This document shows positions 1 to 7,863 of a stretch of 41,793 nt of DNA, piece by piece. This DNA comes from CAVXAE01 sp044225565 (GTDB lineage Bacteria > Pseudomonadota > Gammaproteobacteria > Steroidobacterales > Steroidobacteraceae), in contig JBGAIL010000017.1 of assembly GCA_044225565.1 (NCBI GenBank), positions 1-41,793 of the forward strand. The letters run 5' to 3'. The first letter of the stretch is position 1, and the number at the start of each line of letters is the position of its first letter. The translations under genes and the position numbers were made by a program. The notes beneath the pieces are model-generated. The model was not told where the DNA came from, ran no database searches, and saw nothing but the letters and a program-made list of their open reading frames with translations.

Positions 1-76
1 GCCCTCGGGGGGTATCAAAAACAGGGATGTTTTTGATAAGCCTCCATGGACGGATTCACGGCGTCCCCCCGAGGGC
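1..76. repeat. Nested palindromic element
   Basis: The outer 12-base arms GCCCTCGGGGGG (1-12) and CCCCCCGAGGGC (65-76) are exact reverse complements. Nested inside, TATCAAAAAC (13-22) and GTTTTTGATA (29-38) form a second perfect hairpin with a 6-base loop, followed by an ATGGACGGATTCACGGCG stretch. I recall similar sequence as a dispersed intergenic repeat in gammaproteobacteria, from memory and unverified. It lies 40 bases past the stop of the minus-strand alcohol dehydrogenase, so it could also act as that gene's transcription end. It touches the window edge and may be longer. Confidence 0.7.
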
Positions 77-116
77 TCTCTACGCCGCGCGCAACCTGAT
101 CTCACCTTATATGAAT

Positions 117-1226
117 TCAGAATTTCACCACGCTGCGGATCGACTCACCTTTGTGCATGAGATCGAACGCATCGTTGATCTTCTCGAGCGGCATCACGTG
201 GGTGATGAGGTCGTCGATGTTGATCTTGCCGTCCATGTACCAGTCCACGATCTTCGGCACGTCCGTGCGGCCGCGCGCGCCGCCGAAAGCCGTGCCCTTC
301 CAGACGCGGCCGGTGACGAGCTGGAACGGGCGGGTCTTGATCTCCTGCCCCGCGCCGGCGACGCCGATGATGATGGATTCGCCCCAGCCGCGATGGCAGC
401 ACTCGAGCGCCTGGCGCATGAGGTCCACGCTGCCCACGCATTCGAAGCTGTAGTCCGCGCCGCCATCGGTGAGCGCGACGAGATGCTGCACGAGATCGCC
501 GCCGACTTCCTTCGGGTTCACGAAGTGCGTCATGCCGAACTTCTCGGCGAGCGGCTTGCGCTTGGGATTGAGATCCACGCCGATGATCTTGTTCGCGCCG
601 ACGAGCTTCGCGCCCTGGATGACGTTGAGACCGATGCCGCCGAGACCGAACACCACGACGTTCGCGCCCGCCTCCACCTTCGCGGTGTTGATGACGGCGC
701 CGATTCCGGTGGTGACGCCGCAGCCGATGTAGCACACCTTCTCGAAAGGCGCGTCTTCACGGATCTTCGCGAGCGCGATCTCCGGCAGCACGGTGAAGTT
801 CGAGAACGTGGAGCAGCCCATGTAGTGATGCACCTTCTCGCCGCCGATGGAGAAGCGGCTGGTGCCGTCCGGCATCACGCCCTTGCCCTGGGTGGCGCGG
901 ATGGCGGTGCACAGGTTCGTCTTGTGCGACGTGCAGGATTTGCACTGCCGGCATTCCGGCGTGTAGAGCGGGATGACGTGGTCGCCCTTCTTCAAGGTGG
1001 TGACGCCCGGGCCCACGTCCACGACGATGCCTGCGCCTTCGTGCCCGAAGATGACGGGGAACAGGCCTTCCGGGTCCGCGCCCGAGCGCGTGAACTCGTC
1101 CGTGTGGCACACGCCGCTCGCCTTGATCTCTACGAGCACTTCGCCTGCCTTCGGTCCTTCGAGGTCCACCGTGACGACTTCGAGCGGCTTGCCCGCCGCA
1201 TAACCCACAGCTGCACGAGTTTTCAT
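117..1226 (-). CDS. frmA: S-(hydroxymethyl)glutathione dehydrogenase / class III alcohol dehydrogenase
   Basis: This cytoplasmic zinc- and NAD-dependent enzyme oxidises S-(hydroxymethyl)glutathione, the formaldehyde-glutathione adduct, and can also reduce S-nitrosoglutathione. The 369 residues match the usual family length. Catalytic zinc ligands are visible as C40-H41 (GVCHTDEFTRSG) and GHEGAG with H62. The structural zinc loop is ECRQCKSCTSHKTNLC. The Rossmann motif is VFGLGGIGLNVIQG. The start at MKTRAAVGYA was chosen because the open frame upstream of it has no family similarity and runs into the divergent amine oxidase. The usual partner, S-formylglutathione hydrolase, is not in the window; it may lie to the left. 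The class assignment is strong. The symbol could equally be adhC. Confidence 0.95.
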   Translation of the reverse strand: MKTRAAVGYAAGKPLEVVTVDLEGPKAGEVLVEIKASGVCHTDEFTRSGADPEGLFPVIFGHEGAGIVVDVGPGVTTLKKGDHVIPLYTPECRQCKSCTSHKTNLCTAIRATQGKGVMPDGTSRFSIGGEKVHHYMGCSTFSNFTVLPEIALAKIREDAPFEKVCYIGCGVTTGIGAVINTAKVEAGANVVVFGLGGIGLNVIQGAKLVGANKIIGVDLNPKRKPLAEKFGMTHFVNPKEVGGDLVQHLVALTDGGADYSFECVGSVDLMRQALECCHRGWGESIIIGVAGAGQEIKTRPFQLVTGRVWKGTAFGGARGRTDVPKIVDWYMDGKINIDDLITHVMPLEKINDAFDLMHKGESIRSVVKF

Positions 1227-1361
1227 GACGAATCCCCCAGGAAGATGGATGGCTGGCGCCGGCGCCAAGCGCAACGGAGCCGGCCGCCCGCAACGAGGGC
1301 GCATTCTGACGGCGAAGGGCGAGGCGAGGCAAATGGGCATAGGATTTGCGCCGGAGCGCGC

Positions 1362-2741
1362 ATGACCCAGCCTGAATACGACGTGGTGATCATCGGGGCG
1401 GGAGCTGCTGGACTGGCGGCGGCCGCGGAGCTGACGGGCGCCGATCAGCTTTCCGTGCTGGTGCTCGAAGCGCGGGACCGCATCGGCGGGCGCATCTGGA
1501 CGCATCGCGAACCGGGCGTGGCCGTCCCGATCGAGCTGGGCGCGGAATTCATCCATGGCCGCCCGGAAGCCACGCTCTCGCGGCTCGCGCAAGCCGGCCT
1601 GCCGGCCATCGATGCGCCGGAAGAACACTGGATGCGGCGCAGCGGCAGGCTGCAGCGCATGGACGACGCCTTGTTCCGGCAGATTCGCGACTCCCTGAAG
1701 CGCGCCGGCGTCCTGCGCCGCAAGGACGAGCCCTTCGCGGACTTTCTCGCCCGCGCCGGCAGGCACGGCCTTTCCGAAGAGGGCCGCCGCTTCGCGCGAA
1801 TGATGGTTGAAGGCTTCGACGCGGCAGACCCGCAGCGCGTCAGCGCGCATTCCATCGCCGAAGAGTGGAAGAAGGGCGGGGCCACGGATTCGGATCAGTT
1901 CAGGCCCAGCGGCGGTTACGGCTCGCTGATGGACTCGCTCGTATGCAGGCTGGATGGGAGCCCGGTACGGCTTCGCCTCGCGAGCATCGTGAAGGCGGTG
2001 CGCTGGCAGCGCGGGCTCGTGGAAGTCACGGGGAATTTTCTCGGCAACCCGTTCACCGTTTCTGCGGCGCGCGCCATCATCACCTTGCCGCTCGGTGTAT
2101 TGCAGCTAGCGGACGATTCGCCAGGCGCGGTTCGCTTCGAGCCGGGACTCGAGAGCAAGCACGAGGCGCTGCTGGGGCTCGCTTCGGGTCCGGTGATCAA
2201 GGTGGTGCTGAGATTTCGCAGCGCGTTCTGGGAATCGCTGGCCGACGGGCGTTGCTCGAACGTCTCGTTCTTCCATTCCGCAGACGCCCCGTTCCCGACG
2301 TACTGGACGGCGTTGCCGATGCGGGTGCCACTGATCACCGCATGGGCCGGTGGACCCAAGGCGGAACGGCTCGCGGCGCTGAGCCACGATGCCCTCTTTC
2401 GCAAGGCCGTCGAAGGACTGCGCTCGACGCTCGGCATCGGCGCGCTCCGCTCCCGCAAGGCGCGCACGGAACAGCAGCTAGAAGGCGCATGGCTGCACGA
2501 CTGGCAGAGCGATCCGTTCGCACGTGGTGCCTACAGTTACGTCGTCTCAGGCGGAGAGTCCGCCCGCAAGTTGCTCGCAAGACCTCTCGACAGCACGCTG
2601 TTCTTCGCGGGTGAGGCCACGGACGTCGCAGGAGAAGCCGGCACAGTCGCCGGTGCGCTGCAGAGCGGTCAGCGCGCGGCGCGGAAAATCCTCTCAATCA
2701 CCGCCACCCGTACTGCGCGTCACGGACGAACGGCCTGCTGA
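1362..2741 (+). CDS. FAD-dependent amine oxidase (monoamine oxidase family)
   Basis: A 459-residue flavoprotein expected to oxidise a primary or polyamine-type amine to an aldehyde, with release of peroxide and ammonia; the substrate cannot be read from sequence. The N-terminal dinucleotide-binding motif is VVIIGAGAAGLAAAAEL (about residues 8-24), followed by the glutamate ending the second strand (LVLEARDRIGGRIWT) and the family motif ELGAEFIHG. The C-terminal FAD motif is LFFAGEATDVAGEAGTV. There is no signal peptide, so it is probably cytoplasmic. The frame is open far upstream, but family similarity begins only at MTQPEYDVV, so the start is set there. It is divergent from the alcohol dehydrogenase, with a shared 135-base promoter region. 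Its last 22 bases overlap the end of the broken PIN gene on the other strand. Confidence 0.9.
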   Translation: MTQPEYDVVIIGAGAAGLAAAAELTGADQLSVLVLEARDRIGGRIWTHREPGVAVPIELGAEFIHGRPEATLSRLAQAGLPAIDAPEEHWMRRSGRLQRMDDALFRQIRDSLKRAGVLRRKDEPFADFLARAGRHGLSEEGRRFARMMVEGFDAADPQRVSAHSIAEEWKKGGATDSDQFRPSGGYGSLMDSLVCRLDGSPVRLRLASIVKAVRWQRGLVEVTGNFLGNPFTVSAARAIITLPLGVLQLADDSPGAVRFEPGLESKHEALLGLASGPVIKVVLRFRSAFWESLADGRCSNVSFFHSADAPFPTYWTALPMRVPLITAWAGGPKAERLAALSHDALFRKAVEGLRSTLGIGALRSRKARTEQQLEGAWLHDWQSDPFARGAYSYVVSGGESARKLLARPLDSTLFFAGEATDVAGEAGTVAGALQSGQRAARKILSITATRTARHGRTAC

Positions 2742-2975
2742 AGTCTCTTCAACGCCAAAGTGGCATTCACGATCGGCGCTCCGTCGTATTGCCCAAGCTG
2801 CAGCAAATCATCGTCACCCGAAACGATCCAGATGCACTTCACCGGCGACCAACGGGGAGCTCGTCGCGAGCTGAATGCCCCTGGAGCGGGCCATGTCCAG
2901 TATCGCTCTCGGAATTCCTCTCCAAAGAGCGCCCGATACGACGACATTGGTATCAGCGACGATGCAGACGATCAC
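2720..2975 (-). pseudogene. PIN-domain toxin remnant with internal deletion
   Basis: The N-terminal part carries the PIN signature (IVCIVADTNVVVSGALWRG, with the first acidic residue D) and ends near QLATSSPLVAG. A second frame immediately continues with the family C-terminus (IVSGDDDLLQLGQYDG, then APIVNATLALKRL). The central part that normally holds the second and third acidic residues is missing and the two halves are out of frame, so an active nuclease is not expected. The probable GTG start at 2975 lies inside the end of the upstream antitoxin gene (23-base overlap), the usual arrangement of VapBC-type pairs. The 3' end overlaps the amine oxidase. Confidence 0.7.
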
Positions 2976-3183
2976 GACGCGCTGCGGCCACTTCGGCAGC
3001 GACCTCTCCGTCAGCGGGCGGCGGCTCATCCAGCGCATCGATCCGCGAGAAGACTTCGCCGAGGCGGTCCCCAGCAGCACGCTGATCCAATACGCGCCTC
3101 AAGAGCTTCTCGAGCTCCGCTCCAGTGAGCAGGCCTGCAGCCCGGGCCTGCCGGATCAGCTCATCGGGAAGAACTACCGTCAT
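2953..3183 (-). CDS. Antitoxin of a PIN-type toxin-antitoxin pair
   Basis: A 76-residue hydrophilic protein. The N-terminus MTVVLPDELIRQARAAGLL resembles the short helix-forming antitoxins found upstream of COG1569-type PIN toxins. The C-terminus is rich in charge (EVAAARRDRLHRR), as expected for a toxin-wrapping tail. Its 3' end overlaps the start of the broken PIN gene. The frame is intact, although its partner is not, so it is an orphan that may persist neutrally or still repress its own promoter. Identification rests on size, composition and gene order; similarity is moderate. Confidence 0.6.
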   Translation of the reverse strand: MTVVLPDELIRQARAAGLLTGAELEKLLRRVLDQRAAGDRLGEVFSRIDALDEPPPADGEVAAEVAAARRDRLHRR

Positions 3184-3221
3184 GGACGTCAGTTCCCTTC
3201 CTGAACGCTTCTCATCCCGTC

Positions 3222-3243
3222 CATAGGGGACACTGTCTATTTC
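3222..3243. repeat. Short repeat-like sequence containing the DOMON gene stop codon
   Basis: The string ATAGGGGACACTGTCTATTT resembles half of a dispersed REP-type element built around GGGGACA...TGTCC. This is recalled from other genomes, and only one partial copy is present here. The stop codon of the neighbouring DOMON-like gene (3237-3239) lies inside it, which would mean the repeat supplied the present end of that reading frame. This is weak evidence from a single copy. Confidence 0.3.
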
Positions 3244-3788
3244 CGGGCCCGAACGAAGCCTTCGGCATTGTGGAAATCAGGCTTGCCTGCCGGATGCCGC
3301 AAAGCCCAGTACGACAGGCTGCCCTCTCGTGTCTCGATCACCGCCGCGAGCGCTACGCGCAGCGGCGCACCCACGCGCAGCTCGGGCAGATCGGTGAAGC
3401 TCACTACCGCGGCGAGCTCGAGGCCCTGCGAGGAAACGGTGGGCGCGATCAAAGGAGCGCGTGCGATGGGGATGGAAGCCATGCCCTGCCGGTACGAATC
3501 GAATCGGTAGACCGCCCACTGTGACGAAGGCGCCAGGTTCACTTCGTAATAGGCGGGCGAGTCGCCGGCTGCGAGGAAGGCTTCGAAGCACGTGTGCCGC
3601 CAGAGCCCATCCGTGCGCGCGGGCGCCGTGGCGGACGGCACACGGAGCTGCGATATATCGGCATCGAGCGCATAGCGCAGCGCCAGCGGCTTGTCCTCCG
3701 TCAGATCCAGCTGCACCCGCAATCCCCGAACCGCTGCGCAAGGCGTCGAGGGGTGCGGATGAAGATCGAACGCGCTGGTGGCGGGCAT
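3237..3788 (-). CDS. DOMON-like domain protein
   Basis: A 183-residue protein without signal peptide or membrane segment. The pattern DGLWRHTCFEAFLA, then YYEVNLAPSSQWAVYRFDSY, is typical of the bacterial DOMON-like family (a carbohydrate- or heme-binding-type beta sandwich seen in short stand-alone proteins). The C-terminal SYWALRHPAGKPDFHN is also conserved. Biochemical function is unknown. It is divergent from the cystathionine beta-synthase gene, with about 50 bases between starts. A regulatory link to sulfur metabolism is possible but not shown. Confidence 0.8.
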   Translation of the reverse strand: MPATSAFDLHPHPSTPCAAVRGLRVQLDLTEDKPLALRYALDADISQLRVPSATAPARTDGLWRHTCFEAFLAAGDSPAYYEVNLAPSSQWAVYRFDSYRQGMASIPIARAPLIAPTVSSQGLELAAVVSFTDLPELRVGAPLRVALAAVIETREGSLSYWALRHPAGKPDFHNAEGFVRARK

Positions 3789-3840
3789 GTGCGCAGTCTA
3801 CTGTCCGTTCCTGCTCAGGCCCAGCATCGCATGGCGTACA

Positions 3841-5223
3841 ATGCGCGCGGTGCGCACGCAGCCCTACATCAACACGCTGGAGATGATCGGCCATACGCCG
3901 ATGCTGGCCGTCCACCGCCTCGACACCGGCCCCTGCCGGCTGTTCCTCAAGCTCGAGAACCAGAATCCGGGCGGCTCCATCAAGGACCGCATCGGGCTCT
4001 ATCTCATCGAAGCGGCGGAGCGGCAGAAGAAGATCCGCCCCGGCGACCTGCTCATCGAGGCGACCGCGGGCAACACGGGGCTCGGCCTCGCGCTGGTGGC
4101 GGCTCAAAAGGGATACCGGCTGCGCCTGGTGATCCCGGACAAGATGAGCCAGGAGAAGATCTTCCACCTGAAGGCGATGGGCGCGGAAGTGGTGATGACG
4201 CGCTCGGACGTCACCAAAGGTCATCCCGAGTACTACCAGGACCTTGCCGCGCGCATGGCGCGGGAAACGCCCGGCAGCTACTACGTCAACCAGTTCGGCA
4301 ACGATGCCAACATCCGCGCGCACGAGGAGACCACGGCGCCGGAGATCTGGGCGCAGACGGGGCACAAGGTGGATGCCGTGGTCTGCGGCGTGGGCACCGG
4401 CGGCACCATCACCGGCATCTCCAGATACTTCGAGCACACCGCTCCCGACGTGCAGATGGTGTTGGCCGACCCCGCGAACTCGGCTCTGGCGGGCTTCGTG
4501 CGCAATGGCAAGATCGAGCCTTCCGGCCGCGGCTGGCTGGTGGAAGGCATCGGGGGGGACTACGTGCCCGCCATCTGCGACCTCTCGCGGGTGAAACAGG
4601 CGTACTCCATTCCCGATGCCGAAGCCTTCCACACCTGCCGCGAGCTGCTCGCGAAGGAAGGCATCATCGCCGGCACTTCCACGGGCACGTTGCTCGCGGC
4701 CGCGCTGCGCTATTGCCGCGAGCAGAAGACGCCGAAGCGCGTAGTCACTTTCGTCTGCGACAGCGGCAACAAGTACCTGTCGAAGGTCTACAACGACTAC
4801 TGGATGATCGACAACGGCTTCATCGAGCGCGAGCAGTTCGGCGACCTGCGGGATCTGATCGTCCGCCGCCACAAGGAGCATGCGACCGTGACGGTGCAAT
4901 CCACGGAGACGGTAGCCGCCGCGCACCGTCGCATGAAGCTGTACGACGTGTCGCAGCTGCCGGTGATGCAGGAAGGCCGCATCGTCGGCCTGGTGGACGA
5001 GGAGGACATCCTGCTCGAGGTGTTCCGCAATCCGAAGCATTTCGACGAGCCGGTGACGCAGGCGATGTCGAGGCATCTGGTCACGGTGCAGGCCGACGCG
5101 CCGGTCGAGCAGCTGATGGAGATCTTCAAGCGCGGCATGGTGGCCATCGTGATGCACGGCAACGAGTTCCAGGGCCTGGTCACGCGCATCGACGTGCTGA
5201 ACTGGCTGCGGAGGCGGATGTGA
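3841..5223 (+). CDS. Cystathionine beta-synthase with C-terminal CBS domain pair
   Basis: This PLP enzyme condenses serine (or O-acetylserine) with homocysteine to cystathionine, the first step of reverse transsulfuration. The PLP lysine lies in NQNPGGSIKDR (about K48), the substrate loop is EATAGNTGLGLA and the glycine-rich phosphate loop is VGTGGTITGISRYF. Two CBS domains fill residues about 340-460 (DVSQLPVMQEGRIVGLVDEE and GMVAIVMHGNEFQGLVTRID). In relatives they bind adenosyl compounds and tune activity. It is followed after one base by the cystathionine lyase/synthase gene, which supports this role over plain cysteine synthase. The start is uncertain: ATG 3841 has no ribosome site; GTG 3850 or ATG 3883 are alternatives. 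Confidence 0.9.
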   Translation: MRAVRTQPYINTLEMIGHTPMLAVHRLDTGPCRLFLKLENQNPGGSIKDRIGLYLIEAAERQKKIRPGDLLIEATAGNTGLGLALVAAQKGYRLRLVIPDKMSQEKIFHLKAMGAEVVMTRSDVTKGHPEYYQDLAARMARETPGSYYVNQFGNDANIRAHEETTAPEIWAQTGHKVDAVVCGVGTGGTITGISRYFEHTAPDVQMVLADPANSALAGFVRNGKIEPSGRGWLVEGIGGDYVPAICDLSRVKQAYSIPDAEAFHTCRELLAKEGIIAGTSTGTLLAAALRYCREQKTPKRVVTFVCDSGNKYLSKVYNDYWMIDNGFIEREQFGDLRDLIVRRHKEHATVTVQSTETVAAAHRRMKLYDVSQLPVMQEGRIVGLVDEEDILLEVFRNPKHFDEPVTQAMSRHLVTVQADAPVEQLMEIFKRGMVAIVMHGNEFQGLVTRIDVLNWLRRRM

Positions 5224-5224
5224 G

Positions 5225-6397
5225 ATGAGCGAAGGAAAGAGCAGACACGCTTTCGGTACGCGGGTCATCCATGGCGGGCAGAAGCCCGATCCGCGTACGG
5301 GCGCGGTGATGCCGCCCATCTACGCCACTTCCACTTACGTGCAGGAGAGCCCGGGCAGGCACAAGGGCTACGAGTACTCGCGAACCGCGAACCCGACGCG
5401 GGATGCGCTGCAGGCCAGCCTGGCGAATCTGGAAGGCGGTTACGCAGCATTCGCGTTTGCTTCCGGCATGGCGGCCACGGGCACGGTGCTGGAGCTGCTG
5501 GACAGCGGCTCGCACATCGTGGCGATGCACGATCTCTACGGCGGCAGCTACCGGCTGATGGAGAACGTGCGCACGCGCTCGGCGGGATTGAAGATCACCT
5601 TCGCGGATCTCACTTCGCCCGCGGCGCTCGAAGCAGCGATCCGGCCGGGCACGCGCATGGTGTGGGCGGAAACGCCGACCAATCCGCTGCTGAAGCTGGT
5701 GGATCTCGCGGCGGTAGCGCAAGTCGCGAGGCGGCACGGCATTCTCAGCGTGTGCGACAACACGTTCGCCACGCCGTTCCTGCAGCGGCCGCTGGAGCTG
5801 GGCTTCGACGTCGTGGTGCACTCCACCACGAAGTATCTCAACGGACATTCGGATTCCATCGGCGGCGCGGCGATCGTGCGTCAGGACTCGCAGCTTGCAC
5901 AGCGCGTCGGCTATCTGCAGAACGCCATCGGCGGGGTGCCGGGGCCGTTCGATTCGTTTCTCACGCTGCGCGGCATCAAGACGCTGGCGCTGCGCATGGA
6001 GCGGCATTGCGCGAGCGCGCTCACCATCGCGCAGTTCCTGGAGAAGCATCCGAAAGTGGAGCGCGTCTACTACCCCGGGCTGGCCAGCCATCCACAGCAT
6101 GCGCTCGCTCGAACGCAAATGGCGAATGGCTTCGGTGGAATCGTCACGGCAGTGCTTCGCGGCGGTCTGGACGATGCGCGGCGCTTCCTCGAGCGCTGCG
6201 AGCTGTTCTCGTTGGCGGAGAGCCTGGGTGGCGTGGAAAGCCTCATCGAGCATCCAGCACTCATGACGCACGCCTCGCTGCCCGCAGCCATGCGCAAGGA
6301 GCTCGGCATCAGCGATTCGCTGGTGCGGCTGTCGGTGGGCATCGAGAGCGTCGACGATCTGCTGGCAGACCTGGATGCTGCGCTCAAGGCCACTTAG
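5225..6397 (+). CDS. Cystathionine gamma-lyase / gamma-synthase family PLP enzyme
   Basis: A 390-residue Cys/Met-metabolism PLP enzyme. With the adjacent synthase it would cleave cystathionine to cysteine, 2-oxobutyrate and ammonia. Sequence alone does not separate gamma-lyase from gamma-synthase. Motifs: YSRTANPTRDALQ, the cofactor-stacking FASGMAAT, WAETPTNPLLKLVD, and the PLP lysine at HSTTKYLNGHSD (K203). The C-terminal SLGGVESLIEHPALMTHAS is the family substrate-binding signature. The start is one base after the upstream stop (TGAGATG), so translation is probably coupled and both proteins come from one transcript. Confidence 0.92.
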   Translation: MSEGKSRHAFGTRVIHGGQKPDPRTGAVMPPIYATSTYVQESPGRHKGYEYSRTANPTRDALQASLANLEGGYAAFAFASGMAATGTVLELLDSGSHIVAMHDLYGGSYRLMENVRTRSAGLKITFADLTSPAALEAAIRPGTRMVWAETPTNPLLKLVDLAAVAQVARRHGILSVCDNTFATPFLQRPLELGFDVVVHSTTKYLNGHSDSIGGAAIVRQDSQLAQRVGYLQNAIGGVPGPFDSFLTLRGIKTLALRMERHCASALTIAQFLEKHPKVERVYYPGLASHPQHALARTQMANGFGGIVTAVLRGGLDDARRFLERCELFSLAESLGGVESLIEHPALMTHASLPAAMRKELGISDSLVRLSVGIESVDDLLADLDAALKAT

Positions 6398-6658
6398 TCC
6401 ACTGCATCCGCCTTGGCCGACGATGGATTGCCGTGGTTGAAAGCGCGCGATGTACGCGTGCACATCGCCTGCGTTGAACGCGCGTGAATCACGCGCGGCA
6501 TTGATCTTCCCCCATTGACAGAATTGCGCAGCTTCGCGACAGCGATGCTGTTGACGGATGCTGCAGCGCAAGGAATCATCGCGTCGGCTTGTCGATTGGC
6601 TTTTCAGGGATTCATCGCCATGGGGTTGCCGGCACTGAAGATCGAGGACGAAGGGGTC

Positions 6659-7060
6659 ATGGAAATGGAAGCTCGCATGGCAAGGCTCGAAGAGAAGGCC
6701 GATCGCGCCCAGTCCGACATTTCGGACCTCAGGATCGAGGTGCGCGGCATCCGAAGCGACATGAAGGAAATGGATCACCGCCTCACCACGAAGATCGAGG
6801 ACGTCGACAAGAGGCTGACGGCCAGGATCGAGGGGCTGGATCAGAAACTGGCGGCGAAGATCGACGCCGTGGACGTCCGCCTCTCCTCCAGGATCGACGA
6901 TGTCAAGGATTCGGTGGTCTCCCTGCACCTGCAGTTCAAGGACTTCGAATCCGTGTCCGCGAAACGGGAAACCCGCCTCCTGTGGAAGCTGGCCGCGCTG
7001 ATCATCGCGACGATGGGCACGACGCTCGGCGTCATGGCCAAGGGCTTCGGTTGGGTTTGA
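6659..7060 (+). CDS. Coiled-coil protein with four 11-residue repeats and a C-terminal membrane anchor
   Basis: A 133-residue protein. After an N-terminal helix (ARMARLEEKADRAQSDISDL) come four consecutive 11-residue units, TTKIEDVDKRL, TARIEGLDQKL, AAKIDAVDVRL and SSRIDDVKDSV, a hendecad pattern giving a long right-handed or straight coiled coil. One hydrophobic segment near the C-terminus (LWKLAALIIATMGTTLGVMA) should anchor it in the inner membrane with the coil exposed. The start at 6659 was chosen for its GAAGGGG ribosome site; the frame is open back to 6515, but that part lacks the coil. Similar short proteins are common near integrated or orphan loci. Function unknown. Confidence 0.65.
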   Translation: MEMEARMARLEEKADRAQSDISDLRIEVRGIRSDMKEMDHRLTTKIEDVDKRLTARIEGLDQKLAAKIDAVDVRLSSRIDDVKDSVVSLHLQFKDFESVSAKRETRLLWKLAALIIATMGTTLGVMAKGFGWV

Positions 7061-7076
7061 AAGCGCCCATCCCCGG

Positions 7077-7385
7077 CTAACGCCGCTCCGGCGGAATCCC
7101 TTTCAGCTTCTGCGCGAACGCCGCGTGCTCCGCGAGGTCCACCGGCCGGTGCCTCACCTTCGTACCGGCGGGATCCTTGCCGAGATAGTTGTCGCCCTTC
7201 CAGTTGCTGGCCGGCCTCACCGGTCGCGGCACGAACCCGCCGCCGCAGTTCGGGCACACGTCGAACAACAGGTTGTCGACGCAGTTGGAGCAGAACGTGC
7301 ACTCGTAGCTGCAGATGCGCGCGTCCGTGGAATCGGGCGGCAGCGCCTTGTTGCAGTGCTCACACGTCGGTCTCAGCTCGAGCAT
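7077..7385 (-). CDS. DUF1272 zinc-ribbon-type protein
   Basis: A 102-residue protein starting MLELRPTCEHCNKALPPDS and carrying paired cysteines (CEHC, CSYECTFCSNC, CPNCGGGF) typical of DUF1272, which probably bind two zinc ions. The C-terminal part (NWKGDNYLGKDPAGTKV) is less conserved. Its start lies 26 bases inside the thioesterase gene, in a different frame, so it is the third gene of an SDR-thioesterase-DUF1272 operon. Molecular function is unknown. The family is widespread in proteobacteria as a small cytoplasmic protein. Confidence 0.85.
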   Translation of the reverse strand: MLELRPTCEHCNKALPPDSTDARICSYECTFCSNCVDNLLFDVCPNCGGGFVPRPVRPASNWKGDNYLGKDPAGTKVRHRPVDLAEHAAFAQKLKGIPPERR

Positions 7386-7863
7386 GGCCAGCCTCCAGCG
7401 CGACGAACTCCCCGTGGAATTGTCCCGCAATCTCACCGGCGGACGCCACCAGCGCAGTCACGGCGATGCGGGCCTTGCCCCGACGGCGCAGCAGCTTCAG
7501 AAATCCCGGCCAATCCCCCTCCCTGGCGAATGCCGACGTCGCGGTGAAATCCCCGCACATCTGAGCTTCGTATTCCATCGTGCTTCTCTGGATGACCAGC
7601 CGGCTCACGATGCCTTCGCTCAGCAGGCGCGTGTGCACCTGGCACCACGCCGCGAGCGTGGCAAGCGTCGAGACGCTGCCACCGAACACCGTCTCGTGAT
7701 GATTGATGTTCGGAGCGAACGGCGCCGCGAGCGTGACGCCCTGGTCTGAAATGCCGCGCACCGTCACCTGCATCGCGCGCGTCAGCGGAATGTTCGTGTG
7801 CAGGTAACTTTCCAGCTCATCGATGGAGAGCTGCTTCGGCGGACGAGCGGCATCAGAAGGCAC
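7360..7863 (-). CDS. Putative hotdog-fold thioesterase (YiiD C-terminal-like)
   Basis: A 167-residue protein with the hotdog thioesterase pattern NINHHETVFGGSVSTLATLA (the HxTxFGGS motif with the helix after it) and the following strand SRLVIQRSTMEYEAQ. It is close to the C-terminal domain of YiiD and is expected to hydrolyse an acyl-CoA or acyl-ACP; the substrate is unknown. The start is a GTG whose downstream bases overlap the stop of the SDR gene by 11 bases (GTGCCTTCTGA), so translation is coupled. It is the middle gene of a three-gene minus-strand operon. Confidence 0.85.
   Translation of the reverse strand: MPSDAARPPKQLSIDELESYLHTNIPLTRAMQVTVRGISDQGVTLAAPFAPNINHHETVFGGSVSTLATLAAWCQVHTRLLSEGIVSRLVIQRSTMEYEAQMCGDFTATSAFAREGDWPGFLKLLRRRGKARIAVTALVASAGEIAGQFHGEFVALEAGHARAETDV

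Noticed and set aside
27..1361. In-frame extension upstream of the amine oxidase
   Set aside because: It reads as the complement of the alcohol dehydrogenase (rich in His, Arg, Asp and Glu, no domain match). Family similarity starts only at 1362.
1227..1850. N-terminal extension of the alcohol dehydrogenase to 577 residues
   Set aside because: The extension overlaps the divergent amine oxidase and lacks family similarity; the shorter form has the normal length.
3277..5319. 680-residue minus-strand open frame opposite the cystathionine beta-synthase
   Set aside because: Shadow frame caused by high GC; composition is His/Arg/Ala-rich with no motif, and the plus strand carries a certain gene.
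6394..6579. 61-residue minus-strand frame between the cystathionine lyase and the coiled-coil gene
   Set aside because: No ribosome site and no recognisable family; it overlaps the end of the lyase gene. The gap holds nothing I can support.
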